Positions 50,901 to 63,179 are shown, counted from the stretch's first letter. The stretch: 64,000 nucleotides of DNA from Nipponacmea schrenckii (GCA_030562195.1 CM060203.1:3734208-3798207); one strand, 5' to 3'. A program made the numbers and translations. Notes: generated by a model not told the origin, from the sequence alone.

Positions 50901-52970
50901 GTTATAAGATGCCAAAGAATACTACATTAACCTATTAATCTATTCGTTTAATATGAATTTAGGTGTGGATGTGTGGTGGCCATATTGAAGTCATCCCTTG
51001 CTCTCACGTCGGTCACATGTTCAGACACACAGCTCCCTACGACTATGGTCTTGATGGATTTGACGTCATCAGGAGGAACTGTTTACGGGTAGCCGAGGTT
51101 TGGATGGATAACTATAAATATTTCTATTATGAAAGAATTTTCAACAAACAGGTATGTACATGTATTCATTAAAGTGTAGACGCGCATCTGGTTTTGAACT
51201 TTGGCTTGGAGTGGTCTTTCCAAAATTTGTGACGGTGACTCATATCTCTAACATGGCGTAAATGACTTTAAAATTACGAGCGTTACAGTGAAGTAAATTT
51301 ATGAAATCTGTTGAGTATTCAGTATTTAGAGCGAATACATTTCAATATGATGAACATGACGAGAAGTGGTACTCCGTGCCCATTTAAATGATACCAAAGT
51401 AGGTCTGGGAACGTCATCAACACTCTTTCTCATAGTGTTTAGATAGCATTACAGAGTGTTGTTCTCTTTCGATATAGATGTACACTGATATCGGTGACGT
51501 AAACGACAGAAAATATTTACGTAAGAAACTTGGTTGTAAATCCTTCCAATGGTATATTACCAATGTGTATCCTGAACTGTATCTACCATTTGATTGGCTA
51601 ACGTCCGGTCAGGTTCGTCGGTTATGTACATACTATTGGACACGGTGCTTAGATTAAAACTGATGATTATTCTCCATGGTATTTTCAGTTCGCTGACCAT
51701 GCACGTCTATACAGAACGTTAGAATATAAAAGATCATTGCATGTCATTAGTTTTATAAGATACAGAGCGATAGGATGTAGACTTTAATTATATTGTATTA
51801 TTTAACCCTATGGTACAGAACAATAGGTTATAAAACAGCATTCTATTTCATTACCCCAATAAGATAATGAACAACGATGTATAAAAAGGCATTCCATTCC
51901 ATTGCCTCAGTTATATACAGAACAGTATCGTATAAAACTCCATTTCATTTCATTGATCACAGTAACATATTTCATTTCTATATATGACCGTTACAGATTC
52001 GGAACGTTGGGTCAAGTGATGTGTGTATTGAAACACCGACCCATTGGGCTAACTATGGTCGAGAAGTGTATGTATCAAGATGTAACAAAGATATACTTAT
52101 TCAGGTAAAAATACTGTAATACTATGAAATGAAACACCATTCAGTTGATCATTTCTGCGACTTCATCGGTTCAATCATAGCTATATCAAGGTACATCGGT
52201 TTATTTTTCGAACGCTTTATACATAGTTCTTCCGACCTGTACCACTGACAGGTAGATAAAAGATAATATTCCAAAAGTTTGGCCTCTCTGACGAAATGTA
52301 TTCTCCTGAAACGTTTGATTTCTAAAACATGTGTTTTTAGTACATATTGTCATCAAAGAAGACCTAATACTAACGAAGGTTGTGTACTCTAAACTCTATG
52401 TATCTTGCAGCATTTCACTCTAACTCAAGAGAATCAGATAAGACGAGATGAAGGTTGTTTGGATATTATTGGTACAAAGTTTATGGTTGTACCGTGTGTA
52501 AAGATAACATCACAAGGTTGGAAATATACTAAGGTTGGTTTCAATTACACAATGCTTCCGGTGCCACAGTTACCATACGGTTTCGGGCCAATTGGACAAT
52601 TAAATCGCTACATTAACAAACGGTCACTATTACAATCAAGGTATAAGACGAAGTTCGTAATATGCTTATGGATCTAGTACGTCAAGAAAGCGTAATGCGA
52701 GAAATGCACCTCTTCCATTGGGTTTACATAAACATGTAAACTGCATGTCCGAAAATATGTTTTTCTCTGAGAATTTTAATGTTTCTACTTCAGGGTGGTT
52801 CCTTGCTGCATATTCCAAGCGAAACATGTCTAGAACTGACCTCTGATGGCACTGGCCTGAAAGCAATGGTCTGTAATGGAGACAATATGTTTCAGAAATG
52901 GCACTGGAATAGAAAAATGCCAAAACAAATCAGGCAACTGAGAAAAAAAAAACATTTTAAAGGGAGATAA
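47912..52970 (+). CDS. GALNT: Polypeptide N-acetylgalactosaminyltransferase
   Basis: Starts mucin-type O-glycosylation by moving GalNAc from UDP-GalNAc to Ser/Thr in the Golgi. Exons: 47912-48098, 48416-48569, 48838-49007, 49362-49526, 50184-50388, 50655-50772, 50963-51151, 51478-51612, 51997-52104, 52411-52533, 52794-52970; 576 residues. Residues about 10-34 form the type II signal anchor. The GT-A domain shows [20 protein letters not shown], the metal-binding FLDSHVE (DSH at 218-220), then WGCENIEIS (323-331) and [22 protein letters not shown]-terminal ricin-type lectin domain has three CLD-like repeats (CIE, CLD, CLE) and QGW/QKW. The family norm at 323-327 is WGGEN, so Cys replaces Gly. 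The last donor choice (52533) is set by phase and family alignment. Subfamily not assigned. Confidence 0.93.
49602..50120. repeat. 27-bp minisatellite in intron 4 of the GalNAc-transferase gene
   Basis: About 19 head-to-tail copies of a 27-bp unit (ATCGACAGCATAATCGTCGT then TATTATC, with regular CG/AC and T/A variants). Successive GACAG starts at 49618 and 49645 are exactly 27 apart. Because 27 is a multiple of three, several frames stay open: one plus-strand frame repeats a nonapeptide of the type IVIIIDSIT, and a minus-strand frame repeats DDNDDGYTV. The exon ending 49526 splices in phase to 50184, so the array is intronic. Confidence 0.93.
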
Positions 52971-52998
52971 AGACATTTTTCAATTTAAGTACAAAAAA

Positions 52999-53008
52999 AA
53001 TAAATAAA
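52999..53008 (+). promoter_or_regulatory. Polyadenylation signals of the GalNAc-transferase gene
   Basis: Two overlapping AATAAA hexamers within 40 bases of the stop codon. Confidence 0.65.
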
Positions 53009-53615
53009 AAGATAAATAAGTAAAGAAATCAACTAATTGACTCATACTTAATTAAGTTCACCACCATCTATCAATTAATCTACATCAAATATACCGCCTT
53101 GTGACGTCACGACAGGTGTCTAAAACTCTTTATGACTATATACATCAATTCGCTGGTTTATCCCTTCCTTGTTGTGGTCGCAATTTAATTTATTGAATTT
53201 GATGCATTTTTGTTTGAAAAATTGATTAAGAAGGACATTTAAGTAGGATTTATTTTATATTGTGATTTCTGAATCCGTTCTTGGAAGTTCTTTTTACTTT
53301 TGTATTGAATTTGAAACATTTATTAGTGTTTTAAACGGATTCATATTAGTTTGTATCATTAGTATGACATTATATTTGCTTTTTTCCCGAATGTGGCTTA
53401 ATTATATGTGATTTATTTCTACCCAGTGTTTAGAAATACTAAGTGTATTGTGGTTGTGCTTTCCAGACATATTATATTGGCCAGGATCGTTCTTGACATG
53501 TAAACATAATGGTCGTATATATAGTCAGTAACTTATTATATTGTGTATTTTGGAGGAAGATAAACGCTCGTGAAGAGAATATGGATACATAGCCGCATTT
53601 ATTTTAATCGTGAAT
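53009..53615. other. Intergenic gap between the GalNAc-transferase and the lectin receptor
   Basis: About 600 bases separating two genes on the same strand. It presumably holds the receptor promoter and 5' UTR; no clear TATA box or other motif was recognised. Confidence 0.45.
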
Positions 53616-56600
53616 ATGATTTTCTCCCCAATGTTTGTTTTTTGGTGGTTAATAGTGCTTGGTAAGTATAAGCATAAGTTCATAAATGTAGGCCAATCCT
53701 ATCAATTTTTACATAGCCCATTTTCACCCAGTAGAAAAAAAGCCACTGCCATTAAGTTCAGAAGCTTTCAGAAAAAGGATCGTATTATTCCTTCCTATAT
53801 TTATTGATTTCAATTTCAGTTGCTAGTGAAATGAATATTGATGTCAGGGTTTGCTATGACGCAACCGGGTGTGATCCACATATTCTTTCTTGCTCGAACA
53901 GTAAAACGCAAATCATAATTACAGAAGCTTTTGTGGGATTTAATTGTTCTGTGGGCGGCAACACGGCTAGTCTGTGTCATGGACCTAAATGCTGTAGAAG
54001 TGCAAGGGATTTTCGATGTTGGGATGTTTTTGATATTGTTTCCATCAGGATGTTGTGTGATTCATGTTGGAGGATGTCGTCATGTTCTACTACCGATCTT
54101 CTTTCTCCGACCAACCGCTGTAAAACGGGAGTCCACTTACTTCCGGTTTATTCGATAGTTCGTTACAAGTGTCTTCCAACGACTCTTAGTGTAGGTAAGT
54201 AATCGCTCTGGGCCATCTCTTCTATCACATGACCCACTTAAGGCCTCAAAGCCATATCCGAATAGCTTTTGTCAAACCTGTCTTATGTGACTTAAAAAGC
54301 AAAATGACACAAATCTCAGTCCAATACCCACCCTTGGTCTTTCAAGCCAATAGAAATATTAATAACAATCAGTATGTTTGATATTTCAGTTGATGTGGAT
54401 GATATGTGTTATGAATATCAAATTAATCGACCGTATCCTGTTAATAATTTCGGTGAGCTACCAATGTTAATAACTAGTATGATTGTACTCGAAACGTACA
54501 CATTTGCAAAGTCTCTTATTTATATTAATATATTTACGGAAAGCTCCCGTGATTAAGTTAATATTCTAATCAATTGAAATTAAATATTATTTAATTTAGA
54601 TACAACCATAGCTTCAGCCAGTCAGCCATCTTCGTCTAATCAAGGTAGGTGATTGCATGTCATCTTCCAATGTGTAATGCTTAACGAAATTGTCTCAACA
54701 TTGAAGGTGTTCCAGTTTTGGTATAAAAATGTCTTAGTTATCTAAAAGTGCCTGCGTCGCTTTTTTCTGGTTTTCGCTTAGACATTCGATAAAAAACTTA
54801 TTTTGAATATGAAAACAATGATTCAAATGGAGGCCGCCATTTTGAATTAGTGTAAATGCTACGAGATCACTGATTGGATACATTTAGTAGTGACGTATGG
54901 TTTGCCAAGGGAGGTCATTAGTCTCTAATGACGAGAATCTGGGATTGTGAAAGTTGCGGTTGGTTCATATTTATATCCAAACGTTGCTTTAGGAACGTGA
55001 TCCTAATGAGGATACTGTCATTTTATTTGACCCGAAGAATTGTCAACAGCCAAACCAACAGCACAGAATCATCCAACTTGAACCAATCTAACTACCAACA
55101 ACTACGATTACCAACTACTACGACTACCAAAAACCTAGTTTGCGACATCAACATCCGCTGCAAACAAACGTTACCTTGTCATATACCAACGAACCATCTT
55201 ATTTCGGAACAACTGTCCATGTTGAGATTCAAAATGCAATGGCCCTGTGAGCACATGAGAAATTGACTTGATTTGGGGCATTCTGAAATGATATGTTGTG
55301 CAACACGTATAATATAACCACTGTAGGCGCCATGACACTGGCACTCTTTCATAATTCTTGAAATGCATTGTGTTCAGTTTATTTTGATCTCTTAAATTCG
55401 AATGGACGTTGTTAAACCTAATCGTAGAATGGCACCCAGTTTAAAAGTTGAACTTGTCCTACCTTGTCGCCTTTAGTAGGCCTATTGAGAACTTTTTTCA
55501 TGTCCTGTACATGCCGCGGCTTCCAGGATTGGTTGTCCTTGATTAACTTGATTTTCTTGTTTGACTGGTTTAATTTTTGTTACTTTTATTTCTTTAATCT
55601 TTAATTTTCAATGATATTTGTGTTACAGTAGGATTTACTGTATTGACATTAGGGAAGTAACCAGTATACTCTTTTGGAAGAGTGACCCAAGCCTGGGTCA
55701 TATATATTTTCATAAATTTATATTTCTATAATTTTAAACACAAATTCGTTTTATATGATATGTAATTTGATAGGGTAGGTCTTGGGTTTGTATTTTAATT
55801 TAATTATTTTCCTTTATAAGAATACCAGGCAAGATCGTTTATGGGGGTTGGGGACATTATAAATAAAGCTAAATTATGCGCATTAATGAACAATATTTAT
55901 GCCTTGATTTTATGTTAGACGAACAATAAATGTAAGTTACTAGGTGTTAGTAACAGGATCTACGTTCTTAACATACCCGTTTCCGCTCGGCAGGTATTCA
56001 GCTCCTGTTTTTAATAAGATATTTATGGTCAAACTTGAATTATGTATGTTTCTCTTGTTCTTCTATGGGTGTCTGCGGGTAACAGTATATTGAGTTATTT
56101 CATATGAGTCATAACGTATAGTTTTAAAATTTGTATTGTATTTTGGTTGTAGATAAGATGGCCGTAATACTGGGTATCGGAATACCAGTTGCTTTAGTAA
56201 CTATAATTATCATAATCATTTTGGTGTATTTACTGCTCTCTAAAAGGTAGGTGGATCTGAAAGGGACAATATTAGCTGGCGAACCAAACTTACGACCCCC
56301 CCCCTCCCTTTCCAACAGAAACTGAATATTGCAAAAACGTGGAGTTCTCGAAAGGAATTGAAATATCTAGAGCTGTAATTTAATTGATTGAAGAAACTCC
56401 CATAAAATGTCTATACATGTAAAAACTAAATATGCGTCACTGTATTGGAGATTGATTGCTGTTACCTTTACATTTCAGACGAAAGCCTGAGAACACTGCA
56501 GAAACTGACATTAAAGATTTGAGCTTGAACCAGTCACAGTATTTCGTCTTGGAGTCCAGACGACAGTCCAGAGTGTCCGGAAACTCTAACCGAAACTCTA

Positions 56601-57016
56601 CTTATTACAATACAGTCGACGATTTGGCAGTCAGCATCATTTCAGTTTCTGATGGAGACAAAAATCGGATCAAAGATATAAACTCAACCAAGAGGAAGAA
56701 ATCGTCAGACATGCGTTCATCGGAAAACAAGGGATATGCTTCCGGAAAGAACATATCTTCTTCAAAGAGAGATAACTCTATGGTACTTTCGCAATTAACG
56801 GAAGGGAACTCTGCGCCTGTTTATGTTCACGGTGATTATGACACACTTCAACTTACAAGTAAGCCAGTAGAGGAAAAGACTCAGAATAACCGGAAGTCCT
56901 CTATTGAAGAGGACGATGGTTATGACCATTTAATTCGAAACCCTAAAAACAGTATCCATGGAAAGGAATTCGATGATTTGTACAGCAACCATAAGATTCA
57001 GTCTAAAGGGAAGTAA
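53616..57016 (+). CDS. Single-pass receptor with SUEL-like lectin ectodomain and hemITAM-like tail
   Basis: Exons: 53616-53661, 53820-54194, 54390-54452, 54600-54644, 56153-56246, 56479-57016; 386 residues with phases agreeing at every junction. Exon 1 is a signal peptide (MIFSPMFVFWWLIVL). Exon 2 encodes a cysteine-rich domain that follows the SUEL/galactose-lectin plan: HILSCSNSKTQIIITEAFVG, a C-x2-C-x4-C cluster, and VHLLPVYSIVRYKC. It is divergent, so lectin activity is inferred. A short Thr/Ser stalk leads to a transmembrane helix (about 179-205, rich in Ile) with a Lys-Arg stop. The tail of about 179 residues has tyrosines at 229, 250, 251, 323, 328, 356 and 376, including YDTL and EEDDGYDHLI. 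The start is the first ATG followed by a donor in correct phase. Confidence 0.75.
56906..56935 (+). other. hemITAM-like signalling motif in the receptor tail
   Basis: Encodes EEDDGYDHLI (tyrosine 356). It matches the acidic-acidic-acidic-Gly-Tyr-x-x-Leu form of the hemITAM used by vertebrate lectin receptors CLEC-2 and Dectin-1 to recruit Syk. A second YxxL (YDTL) lies 28 residues upstream, too far for a standard ITAM. Confidence 0.55.
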
Positions 57017-57656
57017 CTGGTGATAAATTGCAAAGACGACTGCTATGGTTGTTACAATACATGTATATGATATAATTTATTTATTATAAGAGCTTGTAGA
57101 TTTATATTTACATCATGAGTATTATGACAGGTACTTGGTCTTCATTATATAACCAGATTATATATATAATGTGCTTAGAGGAAGATGTCTTACCAGATAG
57201 CAAATGGTCAAACTAAAGCATTAAACAAGCTAGCAGGAAGGAAGGGGATATGATTAATTGATCATCACAGACATCGCTTCAGCAAGAAAAATGCAATTGA
57301 AAGACAAGTGAGATGGTTATTAGAGATGGATAATTAGCCGGTGATTCGCTCAATCTGGTGTATGTGTTGGGAAGAGCCAAAGAGAGAGATGGGGGGGGGG
57401 GGTAATATAATAGTGGGATTTGAGTAAAGGTGAAGAAGAAGGTGGGCTGTAGACATATTTCCGCACTGGCCGTTACTATTCAAAACATAAACATGAGCAG
57501 TCCCCTTAATTTAAGGCAGTTTATAGTCACCGTATATTCAACCCCTTAATAATGAGGACTGCTGGTGTATGTGATTTGATTCGGTCGATTTTGCTTGACT
57601 ATAGCATTATATCAGTAAATAATAGCTATATACAATTAACCTAAATTACAAAATCA
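57017..57656. other. 3' flank of the lectin receptor and convergent gap
   Basis: About 640 bases with no supported gene; it includes a run of 12 G near 57391-57402. ATTAAA near 57218 is a possible variant polyadenylation signal for the receptor gene. Confidence 0.4.
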
Positions 57657-57856
57657 TTAATAAAAATATCTAGAGGGTTTGGCCCATTCGGCATTTAGGC
57701 ATTCAGTTGGTGGTATAAAGTCATCAGGGTTGGTTATTCCCTGAACTATATCGTAGAAGTTGGTAGTGATGGTTTGAGTTACGTTCGAGTTGGCGATAAC
57801 GACTTCTCTGATTGGATAACAATCTTTTAAACTGAAAACTCCCAACCACAGTTCTC
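57657..57856 (-). CDS. Second ependymin-related terminal exon (alternative or duplicated)
   Basis: An intact terminal exon with acceptor CTTTATTTCAG and stop TAA at 57657-57659. It encodes GELWLGVFSLKDCYPIREVV and continues through NFYDIVQGITNPDDFIPPTE to the end. It is about two-thirds identical, residue by residue, to the last exon of the upstream gene (58880-59082), and it accepts the same splice phase. No copies of the first three exons lie between the two, so it is either an alternative last exon of the same gene or the remains of a tandem duplicate. Its open frame and conserved cysteines suggest it is still under selection. Confidence 0.75.
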
Positions 57857-58879
57857 CTGAAATAAAGTTACTAATTTGTCAGTTGTGGGGGTCAGAGACG
57901 CTGACATACGTATGTGGCGTGTCATAATGTGCATGTTATGAATGAAAGCAAGCTATGTAAACTGTACATTGATAGATATCTTAAAATTCGTAATAAAACC
58001 ACCGAATCCGAAACTAGCAGTGTCAGAAACAGCTCTTGTGTTGTTCCTTGGCCACATTGTGCGAGTTTCTAGGGGTGCCACTATTTCACTATATGCAATA
58101 TGAAAAATAAAAGATTTGAAAATTAGACCAAAACAGGGCCAGTCTCTTTTCTGGGGTGTGTGGGGATGCCCACTGACTTATCTATCTTCACAATCCTATT
58201 TCGCCTTATAAAAGGAGGTTCAGAATAAGGGATTATTTCCCACGGAATTTCCAAAGGTACTCCTATAGAAACCTCATTCCAACGCCACTGTTTTCGCTCT
58301 AATTGTCATTAAACTATCATTGTATGTATTGAATAGTTAATAACGAGTATTGTTAGAAGTGAATCGTACTACACAGATTAACACAGTTCACTAATCAATT
58401 GTCTAGACGGACTTGATCTTTGAATGGCTAAAATATTAAATCCGAGAAAAATCGCTAAAACATTAACAAGAACATTTGACCGTGTTTGTTGCTGACGATG
58501 ATAAACAGATAATTTCTATAGACTAACTGGAACGATGAGTGAACCTTTTTACATGATCCTGTAAATTAATATATTAGTACGTTTTCTCAGTTGTAGAGCT
58601 ATGAAATATTATCACAAAGTTTTCACGCCTCCCCATTTTTAAGACTTATCATAAGTACGTGCACTCCAATGTTTGACATCATTCATAACGATTAGGGTAA
58701 ATCTACAATACATGTGGATATGGGGACAAGGATAACATTACAGAACATAAATTGGTGCTCGGTTCTTATTAATTACAAAAATTTCGAATATGGGATCAGT
58801 AGAAGTCGTGAGTTCATGGTGTCCATTAAATACACACCACAAATCAACAAAATAATTTTGACAAAAGATCTTTAATGAA
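57857..58879. other. Gap between the two ependymin-related terminal exons
   Basis: About 1 kb. No copies of ependymin exons 1-3 are visible. ATTAAA on the minus strand, just after the 58880 stop, could end the shorter transcript. Confidence 0.45.
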
Positions 58880-61474
58880 TTAGTATTTAAATTTCAAAGA
58901 TGATTTTGCCCATTTGGCATTCAAACATTCAGATGGTGGTATAAAGTCGTCGGGGTTCGTAATTCCTTGAACGACGTCGTAGAAATTGGTCGTAACAGTG
59001 TCGGTGAGGTTATCGTTTGCGACTACGACCATTGAGATAGGGAAGCAATCTTTCATGCTGAATACACCTATAAACGTTTCTCCTGCAACATAGAAAATAT
59101 GGATATTGACTTGCTGACCTTAAAACGAAGTCTTTTGTCACTGGTATTCATCCGATTGTCAGGGTGTGTAAAACAAGAACAAATAACAACAGAGGGCGTG
59201 ATAACGAAGACAAGGGAACAAGGATTGGAAAAGGTACACTAAATTGAAAGTTTGGCTACGTGCACTCTTAAAAAGGAATGCCTAGTTGACAACCTATTTT
59301 TAGATTGACGCCAGATTTTCTGAAAAAACAAACAAGTTTTTAAAGATACCCTTCACAATATGCTTGATTGGATTAAAACGGACGCTTCAGTTTTTTTCAA
59401 GGTGGTACTTACGTTGTCTGAATGGGATTCTGTCAGACCATTCCTGAGCGTAAACCATTTCAGAAGGACCTCCAATAGAAAACTCGTTTTCAAATGTGGC
59501 GTTTGGTGGAATAGCGAAGTTTCTCCATGGTTTGGGGATGGATTTGGTACAGGTTTTGGTTTTGAGATTAAAATCGTACATGACATTTTCGTTGTTGAGG
59601 ATCAAAAATTCATGAAATCTGAAAGACAAAGTAGAATGTTAAGGGTCTCCCAATCAGCTTGCAGATGGTTGAAGTCAGCCTTTCTTTTTAAAACCTAACA
59701 CAAAATATTGGTTGCAGCGCCTGGCGATTGTTACCTGTGTATATATTCTAATTAAGAGCGCTCAGTACGGCAATAATGCCTTTGACGCAATATTTCCATT
59801 TTTATCCCATGCATAATTTCAACGACAGCATCTAGCAGTATACCAAGTTGCCAAATTCTGTTTAAGATATCAAGCCATCGTACCTCTCTAACTCTAGCCT
59901 CACCAACAATACGTCAACTAACAGGGGTCAATTTTTCGTTTATGTAGATTTCAGGTAGACCTACCCCTGATACTCTATTACCCCAAGATCCTAGAACGGG
60001 AATCAGGCACACCCATTGATATTTGTAGGTGCTCTCATTTTTAATTATAGAGGTATCACTTACTGTCTGCCTGGAATGATGACATTTTCCTCCTCAAAAA
60101 TAGCCTGTCGTTTGTTGATGGCGTCGTAGGCGATGAAATATCGGTTAAAGATATCGTCCTCATGGTTATATTGGTTAGCTCGAAACTAAAATAAAATAAA
60201 GCCAATCTTGATCTGAATGTGTTCCTTCATTATCCAATAGCTTTATTTAATGATTTTGTCACTTTGAAAGAAGGTGTTGTGTTCGTGGTATATTTGGAAC
60301 TATTCAGTCGAAGTATTCCATTGATATGTTTTGGTGTTAATAGTTAGCGATTCTACAGTCCAAAAGAGCAAATGGAGGCAAATAAAATAAATGCATTATG
60401 TCTTAAATGTCGACCAAAAAAAAGTGCATGTTTTTAAATTCTGTTTTTGTTTGTTAATATGGTCCTGTTATAGTTATATATTTATCTACATCAGGACTGA
60501 AACCTGTTCGATATAAATGTAAATTGTCTAATTTTATCAGTACACGTATCTTTATAAGACGAACTTTGAAGTCTTCAGTGTGTCATATTATCTACATTAC
60601 GATTATTTCATGAATGGGCAAGTTCTTGTTATCATTTAGGTCCAGCAATCAATCGATCGTTACTCGAAAGAGGTTGATGAACGATTATTTTAACTTATCG
60701 ATGCCGAGTATATTTTATCGGAGTAGCGTCGAATGAGTTGGTCGGGTATAAAATTGAAACTCATCGACAATTTGAGGATATTATTTGGTATTTAGGTCTA
60801 GACTTAAAGGTTTTTAATTGGGTGGAATTTGATTTTCCTTAATTTCGGTCACATTTATTGAATTTCGAGTAGATGATATTTGCTTTATGAATAATGATTT
60901 ATCTGGGTAACTAGATTACAAGCAGAATTAATCCTTTGTCGGATTGATACCCAAGATAATCATGACTGCTCTAGAGCTCTCATACACAAAAATAAGAGGA
61001 CAGTATAATACCGGTGTCTTTAATCTCCAGACTAATCCTACAGTTCGACAGTTTCGGATTGCAGGAATGCATTATTGTATCCACGGGCCCATAATCTCTG
61101 AGTCACTGTCTACAGTAATACATAATTTAATTTTTTCTTTCTTTTTGTCTCTGAATCTTACGATCTTTTATATATATACGCATACGTCAAAATATGAAAT
61201 GCTATTTAGACGAGTTTCCTTTTTTATCCAGTCATTTGGGGTAAATGATCTCTTGATTTTTTCATTTAAACTGATTACTATTTCTGATAAACTCTAGGGA
61301 CTCATGAAGCGGGTTTAATATCAAGATTCCCCAAAAATTTCCCAAAAAAGAGTATGGCTGCTAAAATAAAAATATAATTGGACTCACCGTCATTTCCAAG
61401 GGAGTAATACATGGTGAGGGAAGTTGAGCCCAGGCAACAGTGGCCACAGCCAAAACAAGTATAACAATCTTCAT
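58880..61474 (-). CDS. Ependymin-related secreted protein
   Basis: Exons on the minus strand: 61474-61388, 60185-60064, 59618-59413, 59082-58880; 205 residues, the usual size of the family. Residues 1-16 are a signal peptide (MKIVILVLAVATVAWA). The rest shows ependymin landmarks: a first Cys at 22 (PSPCITPLEMT), YDAINKRQAIFEE, TKTCTKSIPKPWR, a glycosylation sequon in PPNATFENEF, and the final two cysteines in MKDCFPIS and PSECLNAKW. Ependymin-related proteins are abundant secreted, calcium-binding-like glycoproteins in molluscs, found in shell matrix, mucus and nervous tissue; which applies here is not shown. A TATA box lies 75 bases upstream of the ATG. Confidence 0.9.
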
Positions 61475-61548
61475 GGTAGTAATACAGGACTTCCTTCAAT
61501 ATCAAATCAAGCTATCAAAAGGGGTGGGTAACCACCGTACAAAACAGT

Positions 61549-61554
61549 TTTATA
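61549..61554 (-). promoter_or_regulatory. TATA box of the ependymin-related gene
   Basis: TATAAA on the minus strand (in GGTATAAAACTG), 75 bases upstream of the start codon. The expected start site near 61520 would give a 5' UTR of about 45 bases. A TATA promoter suits a tissue-specific, highly expressed secreted protein. Confidence 0.6.
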
Positions 61555-62183
61555 CCTTATGTCATGTGATGAATGTGCCACGTGCTCTCCAGAATATCCC
61601 CCATGTGATAAGAACCTTGTCCATTTCTTTAATTTCATTGTGAATATCAATTATCAATATCAAGGCCCTTTCAGACGTCTGTATCTGGTAGTTAGTTATG
61701 GGAATGGGATAAAACGTGTGGTTATTCGGATGGAACAATAGGATGACTCTTGCAAATTTTTGAATGACATGCTTCAGGTAGTTCCCATAGAAAACACCCA
61801 AAAGCCAACACTTTATCAAGTTGTGCATTGAAATTGGTCGTCTTCAATCCCAATAAAACGCACTAGAATGTGAAAACCTTTAGTATAATAATGGTATTGT
61901 GGATAGGGCTTAATAACTTGATATACAATCAAAGTCTAATCTATAATAGATGTAGAGCTGAACATATTTAGTGGTATTCAATATCTTACGGACTGGTGAT
62001 AACAAGTTATCAATCACAGAATAGGTACAGATAACAAATATCTTGGACGAGTAACGTCTCTAATACACAATTGCTTACTTGAATCAAATAACGTTTCGGG
62101 AACCAAATTCAATTTGCGGCACATAAAACAAAATGCAAAAAGAAACAAACACCAGTAAGAAACCTCATTAATTTCTGCCATAT
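61555..62183. other. Upstream flank of the ependymin-related gene
   Basis: No supported gene. Open frames here have no recognisable motifs. Confidence 0.4.
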
Positions 62184-62543
62184 TTAAAAATAATAAAATT
62201 CAACGAATAATTCTGGCGTAATTGGTCTCTTTTGACCGTGAGGGTCCAGTCCTGAAATTCCACGTAACATTCATTTGAGTTCCAAAGATTCCATGTGCTC
62301 GAAATCGTATCCTAACAGTTTGTGCAATGATTTAACACTATATAAGTAACTCTTAACAGATATCGTTGACTCAAAACTACTACTCGAAAATTGAATATCG
62401 AGGGATGCTGGTAAATCGGTCAATTCAAAAAAGGTACAAAACAAAAACAATGCTTTCCATTGACATCTTAAATTTCGGTCAGTGCCGATGGAGAAGGCAG
62501 CTCTTGAAGACGTTTTGGAATCGATCTTCAAGGACTTGTACAA
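62184..62543 (-). pseudogene. Tyrosine-recombinase-like retroelement fragment, frameshifted
   Basis: The minus-strand frame reads AFSIGTDRNLRCQWKALFLF, then STISVKSYLYSVKSLHKLLG. After a frame change near 62270 it continues LRGISGLDPHGQKRPITPEL. This order (FxxFC, SIKxYLxxVxxLH, LRGI, K-RxPITPEL) is the core-binding part of the tyrosine recombinases carried by DIRS-like retroelements common in molluscs. The catalytic half is absent and the frame is broken, so it is a decayed piece of a mobile element rather than a gene. Confidence 0.6.
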
Positions 62544-62576
62544 TTCACCTACAATTTAAAGTTTGATTAATTGAGA

Positions 62577-62774
62577 TTACCAATCACGAAAATCATAAGA
62601 ATAATCTAAGCTTAAAGCACATTCAACAGGATCAAGACCTAATGTTTCGTCAAAGAATTTTTCCCGATAATACAAATCTAAAGACCATCTGGAGAGAAAA
62701 TCTGGTATGCGATTTTGTTCACCGGGTATTTGGCGAACCTCAAATTCATATATTGCTGCAAAACCATATACTAG
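62577..62774 (-). pseudogene. Retroelement RNase H-like fragment
   Basis: Encodes YEFEVRQIPGEQNRIPDFLSRW, the end of a reverse-transcriptase/RNase H region: the family pattern is a basic strand, IPG-x-x-N, then A/P-D-x-LSR. It lies directly upstream (on the minus strand) of the tyrosine-recombinase-like piece, the order seen in DIRS-type elements. No reverse transcriptase core remains in the window; to the right, the frame runs into the direct repeat at 62775. Confidence 0.6.
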
Positions 62775-63179
62775 TAGGCTGGTGGCCCTCCGCCATCCCT
62801 TAAGTAAAATGGCCATAAGTCGACCAATTCTGATCACTGCCATATATCTTTTGTTGGAAACCAAAGATAATCAATTCCTGCGTCTTTTTCAGGCAGAAAC
62901 TTATTTTCGTTTTTTTTCAAACTGTGGAGACAATCGACTTTAAAGTTTAACCCTATTTTTCAAGATGAAAATAGGTTAGATTTTGGTTTGGGGAAAAGCT
63001 GGAATACAAGCGCCAGAGTTTTCTAGATATGGATCTGAAATTTTGCAGACATTAACTTGGGGCAATTGGATACCTGCGTTACACATTTCAACTTTACATC
63101 CCGGGTAGTTTTCGAGTGGCAGCAGTTAAAATGTTTCGTCTGCGCCCCAAAATGTGCAAAAAGCCACTATGGAACCATA
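62775..63179 (+). repeat. Direct repeat, copy A (about 400 bp)
   Basis: Runs from TAGGCTGGTGG to CCACTATGGAACC. It is repeated head-to-tail in 63180-63545 with shared blocks AAAGATAATCAATTCCTG, GGGGAAAAGCTGG, CATCCCGGGTAGTTTTCGAG and GTCTGCGCCCCA. Moderately diverged. It borders the retroelement fragments and may belong to that element's flank. Confidence 0.8.

Noticed and set aside
54928..55266. Frame of 112 codons with a Thr run and four cysteines, between receptor exons 4 and 5
   Set aside because: The acceptors I tested (54993, 55050, 55062) do not match the phase-1 end of the preceding receptor exon, and the composition gives no known domain. An alternative exon remains possible but is not supported.
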